Shown piece after piece: positions 17,973 to 25,982 of a stretch of DNA of 38,382 nt; the stretch's first letter is position 1; each line of letters opens with the position of its first letter. Made by a program: the position numbers and the translations under genes. Location of the stretch: the NCBI GenBank assembly GCA_035634255.1, contig DASQDI010000013.1, positions 1 through 38,382 on the forward strand, written 5' to 3'. The stretch is from DATLMR01 sp035634255 (GTDB lineage: Bacteria; Acidobacteriota; Blastocatellia; UBA7656). The notes beneath the pieces are model-generated. The model was not told the origin of the DNA and searched no databases. It worked only from the letters and a program-made list of their open reading frames with translations.

Positions 17973-20348
17973 TCAATCGGTCACCCTCGCCAGTGACTCC
18001 CGCGCATTCTCGGCGTAAGGTGATCGCAATTTTTCAAAGATTCTCAACGCCTCACTAAACAGCCGCGCCGCCTCCTCTCTGTTTCCTTCTGCTTCAATAA
18101 GCGTTCCCATATTGTACAGCATTAAGGCAATATTACCCGGATCTCCGAGCCTCTTTGAAATATCTAAGCTCTCATCGTAAAGCCTGCGGGCCTGACCGAA
18201 ATCTCCTTGAACTTGTGCTATTGTTGCCAGATTGTGCAGCGTGATGGCGATGATGCTCCAGTTGTCGAACTGCCTGTTTATTCCCAAGCTTTCATTATAA
18301 AGCTTGCGAGCTTCGTCCAACTTGCCTTGGGCCTGCGCTAATCTTCCCAACTCGTTCAGCGTGCTCGCGATGCCCCTCTGGCTACCGAGCTTCTTAGAAA
18401 TCTCGATGCTCTCGTTGTAGAGCCTGCGGGCTTCGTTCACTTCGCCTTGATCTTGTGCCAATCTTCCTAATTCGTGCAGTGTGATGGCGATGCCGCTCTG
18501 ATTGCCGAGTTTCTTAGAAATCTCGATGCTCTCAGTGTAGAGTCTGCGAGCTTTGTCCAACTCGCCACGGTCCTGATACGCCATAGCCAGGTTGTGCGCG
18601 AATAAGGCAACCTGTTCTTCAGATTGCGAATTACGAGCGGCTTCCAATGCTTGTTCGCCATATCGCGTGACTTCATCCCAATAGCCGCGTAAGTACAGAA
18701 CACTGTTTAGTTGCCAGGCAACGATTTTAACCATCATCATTACCGTCGGCCAATCTTGTTGACCGAAAGCCACTTCGATTGCACTTAACAAATTATCTTT
18801 CTCTGATTCTAATGCATCATGGTTTTCGGCAGTCAGTTCCGCACGCGCTTCGGAATAACTCAGGAAATATTGTGTAAATCGACTGCGGAATTCAGCAGCA
18901 CGCGCATCTTTTGATAAACGCGCGCTTGCGAAATCGCGCGTCAGACCTTCAACGGCTAATCGGTTGCCGATGTCAATCGACTTTATCAAGCGAAGTGCGG
19001 CCAGCCGCTTTACTGCTTCGTTCAGGCGATCAGTGTCTTCTCCGAAGCCGGCCACTTCCGCGAGCGCAACGCGGGATGCGCTCGGCACAAAGAACGAGAG
19101 CGAGAGCAACGCATCCCGCCCGTCATCGGTCAGTTGCGGCAGATCGAAAGAGCGATCAAACACGCGCGTGGCGGCGTCCCCTTTGCCCTTTGATAAATCG
19201 CTCAGCACTTGATCGTAGGATTGGGCCAAATCAATCTGGCCCACGATCCACCCGATGATCAAAGGATTGTATTCGGCTGCCTTGCTTACGCTGTCGAGGT
19301 CCAATCCTTTAAAAGTATCAGGGTCGTTTGCCTGCTCAATCAATCTTTCAATGAAGAGTCGCGCTTCCTCGCCTGTCATCTCATCAACACGAATATTTAA
19401 GACGGCGGGAATCCTTTGCCTCGTCGTTATCAGCGAAGGGCACGGCGCGGATTTCGAGAGCCACGATATGCAATTCTTTTGCTCGGGGTCGGATACCGTT
19501 TCGAAGTTGTCCAGAACAATAAGGGTCAGTCCATCGGAGAGGACTGCTTGCAACGCTTCTTTCTTCGCCTCTAACGTCTCCTTCCTCAATTCATGCGCTC
19601 CCAGTTGAGAGGCGATATCGTCGAGGAGCGTTGAAAGACTGAAATCTTCGCGACCGTCGGCGCTCGCCCACGCAATGCGATAAGTACCAGCGAGCGCTCT
19701 GATCGTTTCCACCGCGAGCGTGGTCTTCCCCCTGCCCCCATCGCCGAACAACACAATCAGGCCGCTCTGTCTGCGCCTGACGGCCTCAAGGATTTTCCCG
19801 AGCATGTCTTTACCGTGCTCGTCCTGACGGCTGACGAATTCGACCGAAGGCTCGGGAATCGGCGCTCGCAGCACTACACTCAAGTCCTCTTTCTCGCTTT
19901 CACCTCTCGGCAGCGGGTCGTCGCGGATCACCGTCAGAAGTAAACGGTAACCTGCTTCGTACGCGCTCGCGTCTCGGAAATCGATTCGGGAAAGTTGAGC
20001 GAGAAAAGTGGGAGGCTCGCAGTCTTTCAGATAAATCGGGATTACGCGATCCCCGACTTCTTTCGTCGAGATGTATGTCGCGCCGAGTCTCTCAAGCTCG
20101 ACCCAGTCTGATTTCAACGATTCGGGAGACATGACAATCCCAACTTTGCGGCTTTTTTCGAGAGCCTCTTCCATTATTTTTAGGAATGGCTGGCCGGGGC
20201 GAATGTCCCACGGGGCAAAGAAGACTCTGAGCTTTCCCCCCTTGTGAGTCTCCCGCTCTAACCTCGTGGCTAATTTCCTGGTCCACTCTTCGTCCGCGCG
20301 GTTGTAGCTCAGGAAAATGTCGAACTCGAATTTTTCAGGCTCGGTCAT
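17973..20348 (-). CDS. TIR domain / NTPase (STAND, NB-ARC-like) / TPR protein
   Basis: A 791-residue protein built like a plant or bacterial NLR. The TIR domain spans residues 8-140: FDIFLSYNRADE, FFAPWDIRPGQPF, and SDWVELE, where Glu86 (Trp82 plus four) fits the catalytic NADase glutamate. The NTPase spans about 170-480 with Walker A FGDGGRGKTT (Lys208), Walker B LTLIVLDNFE (Asp280) and LITTRQR. A winged-helix linker follows, then at least five 40-residue TPRs of the kinesin-light-chain type from about 590 to 785 (ARRLYNESIEISKKLG). Bacterial TIR-STAND proteins of this design act in anti-phage immunity: ligand sensing by repeats, ATP-driven oligomerisation, NAD depletion. That role here is inference. 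Codon use is much more AT-rich than in the flanking genes, which suggests transfer. It is a single gene, convergent with the receptor gene and 108 bases downstream of livF. Confidence 0.93.
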   Translation of the reverse strand: MTEPEKFEFDIFLSYNRADEEWTRKLATRLERETHKGGKLRVFFAPWDIRPGQPFLKIMEEALEKSRKVGIVMSPESLKSDWVELERLGATYISTKEVGDRVIPIYLKDCEPPTFLAQLSRIDFRDASAYEAGYRLLLTVIRDDPLPRGESEKEDLSVVLRAPIPEPSVEFVSRQDEHGKDMLGKILEAVRRRQSGLIVLFGDGGRGKTTLAVETIRALAGTYRIAWASADGREDFSLSTLLDDIASQLGAHELRKETLEAKKEALQAVLSDGLTLIVLDNFETVSDPEQKNCISWLSKSAPCPSLITTRQRIPAVLNIRVDEMTGEEARLFIERLIEQANDPDTFKGLDLDSVSKAAEYNPLIIGWIVGQIDLAQSYDQVLSDLSKGKGDAATRVFDRSFDLPQLTDDGRDALLSLSFFVPSASRVALAEVAGFGEDTDRLNEAVKRLAALRLIKSIDIGNRLAVEGLTRDFASARLSKDARAAEFRSRFTQYFLSYSEARAELTAENHDALESEKDNLLSAIEVAFGQQDWPTVMMMVKIVAWQLNSVLYLRGYWDEVTRYGEQALEAARNSQSEEQVALFAHNLAMAYQDRGELDKARRLYTESIEISKKLGNQSGIAITLHELGRLAQDQGEVNEARRLYNESIEISKKLGSQRGIASTLNELGRLAQAQGKLDEARKLYNESLGINRQFDNWSIIAITLHNLATIAQVQGDFGQARRLYDESLDISKRLGDPGNIALMLYNMGTLIEAEGNREEAARLFSEALRIFEKLRSPYAENARESLARVTD
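18061..18600 (-). repeat. 120-bp internal repeats encoding TPR units
   Basis: The motif AGCCTGCGGGCC or close variants recurs at 18181, 18301, 18421 and 18541, an exact 120-base period equal to one 40-residue TPR. The two central units are highly similar at DNA level, which points to recent duplication and gives room for repeat-number change by recombination. Confidence 0.85.
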
Positions 20349-20393
20349 GTCTAATTTCCGGGATCGTGTTTTCGGTTACGGAACGCGGGCGGG

Positions 20394-20429
20394 ATTATAT
20401 CAAACCACTCGATCAATCACGATCAATCA
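20394..20429 (-). promoter_or_regulatory. TIR-gene promoter -10 with adjacent tandem 10-bp repeat
   Basis: TATAAT (minus strand, 20394-20399) lies 46 bases before the TIR start. Two perfect tandem copies of CGATCAATCA (plus-strand text, 20410-20419 and 20420-20429) cover the place of the -35 box, where no good -35 is found. The arrangement suggests control by a regulator bound at the repeats. Confidence 0.5.
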
Positions 20430-20456
20430 TTCACGCAAACAGTCGCGATGCTGTTG

Positions 20457-21173
20457 TCAGGCTCCGAGGTAGGCCGCGCGCACCCGCTCGTCGTTCAGCA
20501 ACTCTTCCCCCGAACCTTCAAGGACTACGCGGCCGTTTTCAAGCACGAAGGCATTGTCGGCAAGCTTCAGGCTCTGGTGAACGTTCTGCTCGACCAATAG
20601 TATCGTGATGCCTTCGCGGTTGATGTCTCTGATTATCTCGAACATCCCTTTGACGACGATGGGCGCGAGCCCCAGGCTCGGCTCGTCGAGCATAAGCAGG
20701 CGGGGGCGCGCCATGAGCCCTCGCCCGATGGCCACCATCTGCTGCTCGCCTCCCGACAGGGTCCCCGCGAGCTGACTCTCGCGCTCTTTCACGCGAGGGA
20801 ATAACGCGAACACTCGTTCGAGCGACTCCGCGCGATTGTTTCGCGCGTCCCTCGTCACGGCTCCGAGCAGGAGGTTCTCTCGCACGCTCATCAGGGGGAA
20901 CAGCCTGCGGCCTTCGGGGACGTGCGCGATGCCGAGCGCGGCCACTTTGCTCGGGGCGAGGCGGTCTATCTTTTCCCCGTCGAAAAACATCTCCCCGCTC
21001 GCCGCGCGCACGACGCCCGAGATCGCCTTCAAGGTCGTCGTCTTCCCCGCGCCGTTCGCCCCGAGCAGGGTCACTACCTCGCCCCTCCGCACCCGCATCG
21101 TCACGTCCCAAAGGACCTGAACGTCGCCGTAGTGAGCCGTCATGCTCTTAAGCTCAAGCAGTATCTCTTCCAA
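20457..21173 (-). CDS. livF: ABC transporter ATPase, LivF type (branched-chain amino acid)
   Basis: A 238-residue ATPase subunit of the HAAT/LivF class: Walker A GANGAGKTTTLK, Q-loop region VPEGRRLFPLMSVRENL, signature LSGGEQQMVAIGR, Walker B LLMLDEPSLGLAP and the switch region LLVEQNV. In branched-chain amino acid or urea uptake systems it energises LivH/LivM with LivG. The start is a TTG at 21173 with GGAGG seven bases upstream. No livG, livH, livM or livK is within the window: the flanking gene on the 5' side is divergent, so this is a detached subunit or the operon was split. The stop overlaps nothing, and the TIR gene follows after 108 bases. Confidence 0.93.
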   Translation of the reverse strand: MEEILLELKSMTAHYGDVQVLWDVTMRVRRGEVVTLLGANGAGKTTTLKAISGVVRAASGEMFFDGEKIDRLAPSKVAALGIAHVPEGRRLFPLMSVRENLLLGAVTRDARNNRAESLERVFALFPRVKERESQLAGTLSGGEQQMVAIGRGLMARPRLLMLDEPSLGLAPIVVKGMFEIIRDINREGITILLVEQNVHQSLKLADNAFVLENGRVVLEGSGEELLNDERVRAAYLGA

Positions 21174-21206
21174 ATCACGCCTCCGCGCCGATGATAGTAG
21201 CAGGTG

Positions 21207-21293
21207 CCAGGGGCCGGGGCCAGCAATCGGATTTCAGTGTGGAATTGATGCCTTCTGAATCCTGAGGCGGAAACTGACCTCTGGCCCCCGGCC
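21207..21293. repeat. Imperfect 87-base fold-back element
   Basis: The outer arms CCAGGGGCCGGGGCCAG (21207-21223) and CTGGCCCCCGGCC (21281-21293) are complementary with one bulge. Inner arms GGATTTCAG and CTGAATCC (about 21229-21262) also pair. It fills the divergent gap between livF and the small exported protein. The word CTGGCCCCCGGCC recurs at 28854-28866, so this may be a small dispersed element. No terminal duplication is seen. Confidence 0.45.
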
Positions 21294-21344
21294 CGCGTCT
21301 CTGTTAAACTTCAAATCAAATTTAACGTTGCGAGAGCGGTAATC

Positions 21345-21716
21345 TTGAAACCTGACGGGAAGGGCACAACCAGAGGTGGCGGAAGGTCGCGCGCGGTGGC
21401 GCTCCTTTTGCTCGGCCTGTTCGCTCACGCGATCCTGGTCTGCGCTTTTCATCATCACTCCTCGGACAGGGGCGATAATTCCCGGCCGAGCATCGTCTCC
21501 GATTGCGGCAGGCACTCGGAGCACGTGCCCGTATCCAAAGAGAGTTCCAAATGCCTCTCGTGCAGGTTGCAGAGCCACTTCCTTTCTGACGTGCGCTCGC
21601 CCGCGTGGGTCTTCGCCCTGGCCTCGGGAGTCATCGTCTCCGAGCAGACTCAGCCGGAACTGCGCTCTTATAAAACTCCGCTCGTCCTCTCCGACCGCGC
21701 GCCACCGCGCGCCTGA
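21345..21716 (+). CDS. Small exported His/Cys-rich protein, possible metal binder
   Basis: A 123-residue protein with one hydrophobic segment near the N-terminus (VALLLLGLFAHAILVCAF) followed by potential metal ligands: HHHSS, CGRHSEHVP, and KCLSCRLQSHFLS. It resembles the small DUF2946-type proteins that often precede TonB receptors for copper or zinc, though I cannot confirm family membership. The start is uncertain: TTG 21345 follows a weak GAGAGCGG, and internal starts are possible. It lies 174 bases before the ZnuD-like receptor and may share its regulation. The gap between holds a tandem 10-mer (ACTCGCAGTC at 21729 and 21739) and a short GCCGG hairpin (21754-21769). Confidence 0.6.
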   Translation: MKPDGKGTTRGGGRSRAVALLLLGLFAHAILVCAFHHHSSDRGDNSRPSIVSDCGRHSEHVPVSKESSKCLSCRLQSHFLSDVRSPAWVFALASGVIVSEQTQPELRSYKTPLVLSDRAPPRA

Positions 21717-21890
21717 TCTTCTCCCAATACTCGCAGTCACTCGCAGTCTGCGCGCCGGAAGCGCCCGGCTTTAGAGGAGCAGGCCGCCGGTCGTCTCGGA
21801 CGACGCGGCAGGCTCGCGCGCCCGAGCCGGTAGCCCGCGCACAGACCGCACCGACTCTCTAATAATCGCGATCTATTTCAGGAGAATTTC

Positions 21891-24119
21891 ATGAAGGCGA
21901 AAAAGTATGCGGCGGCTCCATCGATCCGGCTTTCGCTCGCGGTCTGGCTTTCGCTCGTGAGCGCCATCCCGGCGGCGGCGCTCGGGCAGGCGTCGGGCAC
22001 TCTGCGCGGCACGGTCACCATGCGGGATAACGGGACCCCTCTGCACAACACGATAGTCACCATCGTCCAGCTCAAGCGCTCGGTCGAGACGGACGAGAAG
22101 GGCAATTACGAATTCACGCAGGTGCCGCCCGGCAGCTACAGCGTGCTGGCGCACATGGAAGGGTTCCCCGACGCGGTCGAGGGGGCGCAGGTTTCGGCGG
22201 GCGGCACGACCTCTCTCGACATCCAGTTGAAGCTTTCAGGGATCAGGGAGGAGATAACCGTCACGGCGACCGGCAGCGAGCAGAGCACCTTCGAGGCCCT
22301 TCAGACCGTCACCACTCTCGACTCGGCCAGGCTCGTCGAAGAAGGCCACCCGTCGCTCGGGGAGGTGCTCGATAAGGAGCCGGGCGTCGCGAAACGCAGC
22401 TTCGGCCCCGGCTCGGCGCGCCCGGTGATTCGGGGCTTCGACGGGGACAGGGTGCTAGTCCTTCAGGACGGCGCGCGGCTCGGCTCGCTCGGCTCGCAGT
22501 CGGCCGACCATGGAGAGCCGGTGGATGTTCTGTCGCTCGAAAGGCTCGAAGTCGTCAAAGGGCCGGCCACTCTACTTTACGGCAGCAACGCGATTGGGGG
22601 GGTGGTCAACGCCGTGACCGGGCACGACTACGCGCACGAAGGCGTGCGCGGTTATTTCACGGCCATCGGCGGCACGACCAACGACCAGGGCGGGGTGAGC
22701 GGCGGCCTCGAATACGGCACGCGCAACTGGATGATCTGGGGCAACGGCTCGGGCCAGCGCGCGGGCGATTACGACACGCCCATCGGAGAGATCCCGAACT
22801 CGGAGACCCGCACGGGCACGGGCCTCGTGGGCTTCGGCCATTACTCCGACAAGACCTTCTTCAGCATGAGCTATGGGTATGACAACAGGCGCTACGGGGT
22901 CCCGTTCGCCTCTCTGTTCGAAGGCGATGAGGGCGAGCCTGAAGAGATCGACGTTGCAATGCGCCGCCACGAGGCGCGGTTCAACGGGGGCTTCCGCGAC
23001 CTGGGCAGGGCCATAGACGCCTTCCGCCTGACCCTCAGCTACAGCGATTACCGCCACAGGGAACTGGAAGGCGAGACGGTCGGCACGGTCTTCAACAACA
23101 AAGAGTTCAATTACCGCGGGGTCTTCGAAGAACAGAGGGCGGGCAGGTTCGACGGGAGCTTCGGCTTTTCCGGCCTCGTCCGCAGTTACGAAGCCGTGGG
23201 GGCGGAGACGCTCGCCCCGCCCGTCGATCAGAATGTGTTCGCGGTCTTCACTCTTCAGGGGGTCGAGTTCGAGCGCTTCAAGCTACAGTTCGGCGGCCGC
23301 GTCGAGCACACGGGCTACAACCCGACGGGGCTCGCAGAGAGGTCCTTCACGGGCTTTTCGGGCGCGGCCGGCATTCGCGTGCCCCTGTGGGAGAGCGGGG
23401 CGGCGGTCGCGAACTACACGCACTCTTACCGCGCGCCCGCCCTCGAAGAGCTTTATAATTTCGGGCCGCACCTCGGCAACCTGACTTTCGAGATAGGCAA
23501 CCCCGGCCTCGACCGCGAGCGCAGCGACGGCATCGACCTCTCTCTCAGGCACTCGTCCGCCCGCGTGCGGGCCGAAGCGAATCTGTTTTACTACAGGATC
23601 AAGGACTTCGTCTTCCTCGCGCCGACCGGAAACATTGAAGAGAATCTGATCGAGGCCAGATACGTCCAAAGCGACAGCCGCTTCGTCGGCACGGAGATCA
23701 ACTTCAACGCGGGGCTCCATCGCTACGTCTGGCTCAACCTGGGGCTCGACAGCGTGGACGCGCAGTTGACGGATTCCCGCGCGGGCCTCCCTCGCGGCAC
23801 GCCTCTGCCGCGCATCCCGCCTTTGCGCGGGCGGATCGGATTCGACTTTCAATACAACGGCCTGAGCGTCCGGCCCGAGGCCGTGATCTCTAAGGATCAG
23901 GACCAGCTCTTCCCGACGGAGACGAGGACGGGAGGCTACACGGTCTTCAACGTCGCGGCCTCCTACTCGATCCCGCGACAGCATTTCGCGCACCTCTTCT
24001 CGGTCAACGCATTCAACCTCGGTGATCGCCTCTACCGCAATCACCTTTCGTTCATCAAGGAACTCGCGCCCGAGATCGGGCGGGGGGTGCGGTTCAGCTA
24101 CACCGTGAGGTTTTTCTAG
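21891..24119 (+). CDS. TonB-dependent receptor, ZnuD-like (probable zinc/metal uptake)
   Basis: A 742-residue outer membrane receptor. The signal peptide ends near ALGQAS, then comes a CarboxypepD-like domain (LRGTVTMRDNGTPLHNTIVT). The plug has PVIRGFDGDRVLVLQDGARL, SADHGEPVDVLSLERLEVVK and GPATLLYGSNAIGGVVNAV, the arrangement of ZnuD-family zinc and copper-related receptors. The barrel ends in the canonical Phe (FSYTVRFF). Extracellular loops contain several His, including HDYAHEG. It has a good ribosome site (CAGGAGAATTTC) and its own terminator. The metal assignment rests on plug similarity and on the His/Cys-rich neighbour; a heme or other substrate is not excluded. No clear Zur or Fur box is visible upstream. 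Confidence 0.9.
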   Translation: MKAKKYAAAPSIRLSLAVWLSLVSAIPAAALGQASGTLRGTVTMRDNGTPLHNTIVTIVQLKRSVETDEKGNYEFTQVPPGSYSVLAHMEGFPDAVEGAQVSAGGTTSLDIQLKLSGIREEITVTATGSEQSTFEALQTVTTLDSARLVEEGHPSLGEVLDKEPGVAKRSFGPGSARPVIRGFDGDRVLVLQDGARLGSLGSQSADHGEPVDVLSLERLEVVKGPATLLYGSNAIGGVVNAVTGHDYAHEGVRGYFTAIGGTTNDQGGVSGGLEYGTRNWMIWGNGSGQRAGDYDTPIGEIPNSETRTGTGLVGFGHYSDKTFFSMSYGYDNRRYGVPFASLFEGDEGEPEEIDVAMRRHEARFNGGFRDLGRAIDAFRLTLSYSDYRHRELEGETVGTVFNNKEFNYRGVFEEQRAGRFDGSFGFSGLVRSYEAVGAETLAPPVDQNVFAVFTLQGVEFERFKLQFGGRVEHTGYNPTGLAERSFTGFSGAAGIRVPLWESGAAVANYTHSYRAPALEELYNFGPHLGNLTFEIGNPGLDRERSDGIDLSLRHSSARVRAEANLFYYRIKDFVFLAPTGNIEENLIEARYVQSDSRFVGTEINFNAGLHRYVWLNLGLDSVDAQLTDSRAGLPRGTPLPRIPPLRGRIGFDFQYNGLSVRPEAVISKDQDQLFPTETRTGGYTVFNVAASYSIPRQHFAHLFSVNAFNLGDRLYRNHLSFIKELAPEIGRGVRFSYTVRFF

Positions 24120-24161
24120 GGCCCCAAATCTTTCAGGGCCATGAATTTTCCAGAGCCCTTT

Positions 24162-24194
24162 CCGGGGGCGCGGGCGGCCCGCCCGCGCCCCCGG
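24162..24194 (+). terminator. Terminator of the ZnuD-like receptor gene
   Basis: A perfect 14-bp GC stem (24162-24175 with 24181-24194) has a 5-base loop and is followed by TGTTTCTTGTC, 43 bases after the receptor stop. Confidence 0.8.
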
Positions 24195-24231
24195 TGTTTC
24201 TTGTCACTCGTCGCCCGCTCGCTGTATCCTC

Positions 24232-25041
24232 GTGCCTATGCCCGAGCCCTTGCCCGAAGAGATCGAAGCCTACCGCGATCAGACATGGCGGCGCACGCCC
24301 GAGTTGCGGATAGAGGCGGCGCAGGACGCGGAGAGGATGATCGAGAGCCTGGGATTCTGCGGAGCCCTCACGGACGCGCGCAGGCCCGGCCCCTCGCTCT
24401 ACGTCGCCGTCTGCGGGCGGCGCGACGCTTACATGCCGCGCAACGTCCAGAGGGACCCGGAGGCGAGCCTCGCCTGGATCATCAAGGATGAAGTGATGCG
24501 GCGCGGGCGCGTCTACTACGCGAAGGTCGCCAAGGGGCGCTCGACTTTCATCTCCCGCGCGCTCGTCCCCCACTTCAACGCCCTCTGGGGCATACCCCGG
24601 CGGCAGGAGTCCTCGGCGCTGTCGCCCGACGCGCGGATGGTGCTCAAGGTCCTGCGCCGCGAGTGGGAGATGGCGACCTCCGACCTGAGGGAAGAGTCCG
24701 GCGTCAAAGACCGCGCGCGATTCACGCGAGCCATCGACGAGCTGCAACGGGCCATGAAAGTTATTCCGGGAGACGTTCTTTACGAGCCTTGGTTCACCTA
24801 CGTCTGGATGCTCTCGGAAGGCCGCTTCGCTGAAGAGTTGTCGATCAAGGTGAAGCGGGAGGCGGCGCTCTCGGAGATCGCGCGCGCGTTTTTAAGGGGC
24901 GCCGGGATGACCGTGCCCGGAGAGCTGGCCCGCATCACGGGGCTCTCGCGGCCCGACGCCGGCAAGGGTAATCAACGGCTCGTAGCCGACGGCACGGCGA
25001 GCCGCGTCAGGCCGGGCACGTACCGCCTCGCGCTCGTCTGA
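24232..25041 (+). CDS. AlkZ-related winged-helix protein
   Basis: A 269-residue soluble protein. The segments SLYVAVCGRRDAYMPRNVQR, LAWIIKDEVMRRGRVYYAK and LVPHFNALWG, with winged-helix pieces (VLKVLRREWEMATSDLREES, RFTRAIDELQRAMKVIP), resemble AlkZ-related (YcaQ-like) proteins, relatives of DNA glycosylases that unhook crosslinks. The Q-x-Q catalytic motif of true AlkZ is not visible, so glycosylase activity is doubtful. The start could be GTG 24232 or ATG 24238. It stands alone between a terminator and a convergent plsC 11 bases away. The assignment comes from recalled similarity; treat the function as unknown. Confidence 0.6.
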   Translation: MPMPEPLPEEIEAYRDQTWRRTPELRIEAAQDAERMIESLGFCGALTDARRPGPSLYVAVCGRRDAYMPRNVQRDPEASLAWIIKDEVMRRGRVYYAKVAKGRSTFISRALVPHFNALWGIPRRQESSALSPDARMVLKVLRREWEMATSDLREESGVKDRARFTRAIDELQRAMKVIPGDVLYEPWFTYVWMLSEGRFAEELSIKVKREAALSEIARAFLRGAGMTVPGELARITGLSRPDAGKGNQRLVADGTASRVRPGTYRLALV

Positions 25042-25052
25042 CGCTCCGAGCC

Positions 25053-25781
25053 TCAAACGGGCGCGGCCTCGTTCTCGGGCAGGGCCGAGGCTATCCTCTC
25101 CCTCGTGAGCGCCATCAGCTCCGATATGTTCTCCTTCGAATAGCCCTCGGTGCTGATCGGCTCGTGCGCCGTGATGCGGACGGTCGCCGGGTATATTTTG
25201 ATCTCGCCCTTCGGCATTATCTTGGTGCTCCCCGAAATGGTCAGAGGGACGACGGGCACCCCCGCGGTCATTGCCATGAAGAAGGCCCCCTTCTTGAACG
25301 GGAGCAGCCGCCCGTCGCGCGAGCGCGTGCCCTCCGGGTAGACGACGTAGGACTTACCCCGCCTCAACATCTCCGTCGCGGCGCGCGCGCTCTCAATCGC
25401 CGACTGTGTGTTGCTGCGGTCCACCGGCACGACCCCCATCAGGCCGATCCCGTAGCCGAACAGGGGGTACCTGAAGACCTCCTTCTTCGCCAGAAAAGCG
25501 GGGTTGCGCTTCAGGTAGGTCACGAGCAGGGGCACCTCGATGAAGCTCTGGTGGTTCGGCGTGAATATGTAAGACTGCTTCGGGTCGAGGTGTTCGAGCC
25601 CCTTCACCGAGACGCGAACGCCTACGAGCGCGAGGCCGAGCCTGACGAAGAAGCGGACCGGGGTGTAAATCATGTTCTCGTTGCCGGTGATCAAGCGGAG
25701 CAGGATGAGGAAGGGCGCAAGGAGGGCGATCATCGTGAACCAGAAGCCCAGCAGAAATATCCCGCGAATTCGTGCGATCAT
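25053..25781 (-). CDS. plsC: 1-acyl-sn-glycerol-3-phosphate acyltransferase (PlsC family)
   Basis: A 242-residue membrane-associated acyltransferase of phospholipid synthesis (lysophosphatidate to phosphatidate). A membrane segment lies at residues 7-30 (IFLLGFWFTMIALLAPF). Motif I is NHQSFIE, with His77 and Glu82 where the family has HX4D; motif II is FRYPLFGYGIGLMGVVPVDR; motif III is YPEGTRSRDG (Glu150, Arg153); motif IV is VPVVPLTISG. The Asp-to-Glu change in motif I is the one oddity. The N-terminal ATG at 25781 has only a weak ribosome site (GACATAGC). It is divergent from the M14 gene (201-base gap) with no strong promoter seen. Confidence 0.9.
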   Translation of the reverse strand: MIARIRGIFLLGFWFTMIALLAPFLILLRLITGNENMIYTPVRFFVRLGLALVGVRVSVKGLEHLDPKQSYIFTPNHQSFIEVPLLVTYLKRNPAFLAKKEVFRYPLFGYGIGLMGVVPVDRSNTQSAIESARAATEMLRRGKSYVVYPEGTRSRDGRLLPFKKGAFFMAMTAGVPVVPLTISGSTKIMPKGEIKIYPATVRITAHEPISTEGYSKENISELMALTRERIASALPENEAAPV

Positions 25782-25982
25782 GCTATGTCCCTGCGCGCCC
25801 CGTCGGGGTCGGATTCAACAGCAACCTGCGCGGCCTTCCCCCCGCGAATTAGCGCAAGACTACCAGATATGTTAAGCTCTGTCATCTATCGCGGAAGCCG
25901 TGACCGGCCTGACCGCGATGACGTGTCGCGGGAGAGTTTCAGAATCATCTTTCCACCAGATCGACGAGGGGTTCTCATCCGT

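Noticed and set aside
25164..25982. Open frame extending the M14 gene upstream to give 1207 residues
   Set aside because: It runs antisense to plsC and precedes a clear signal peptide starting at 25983.
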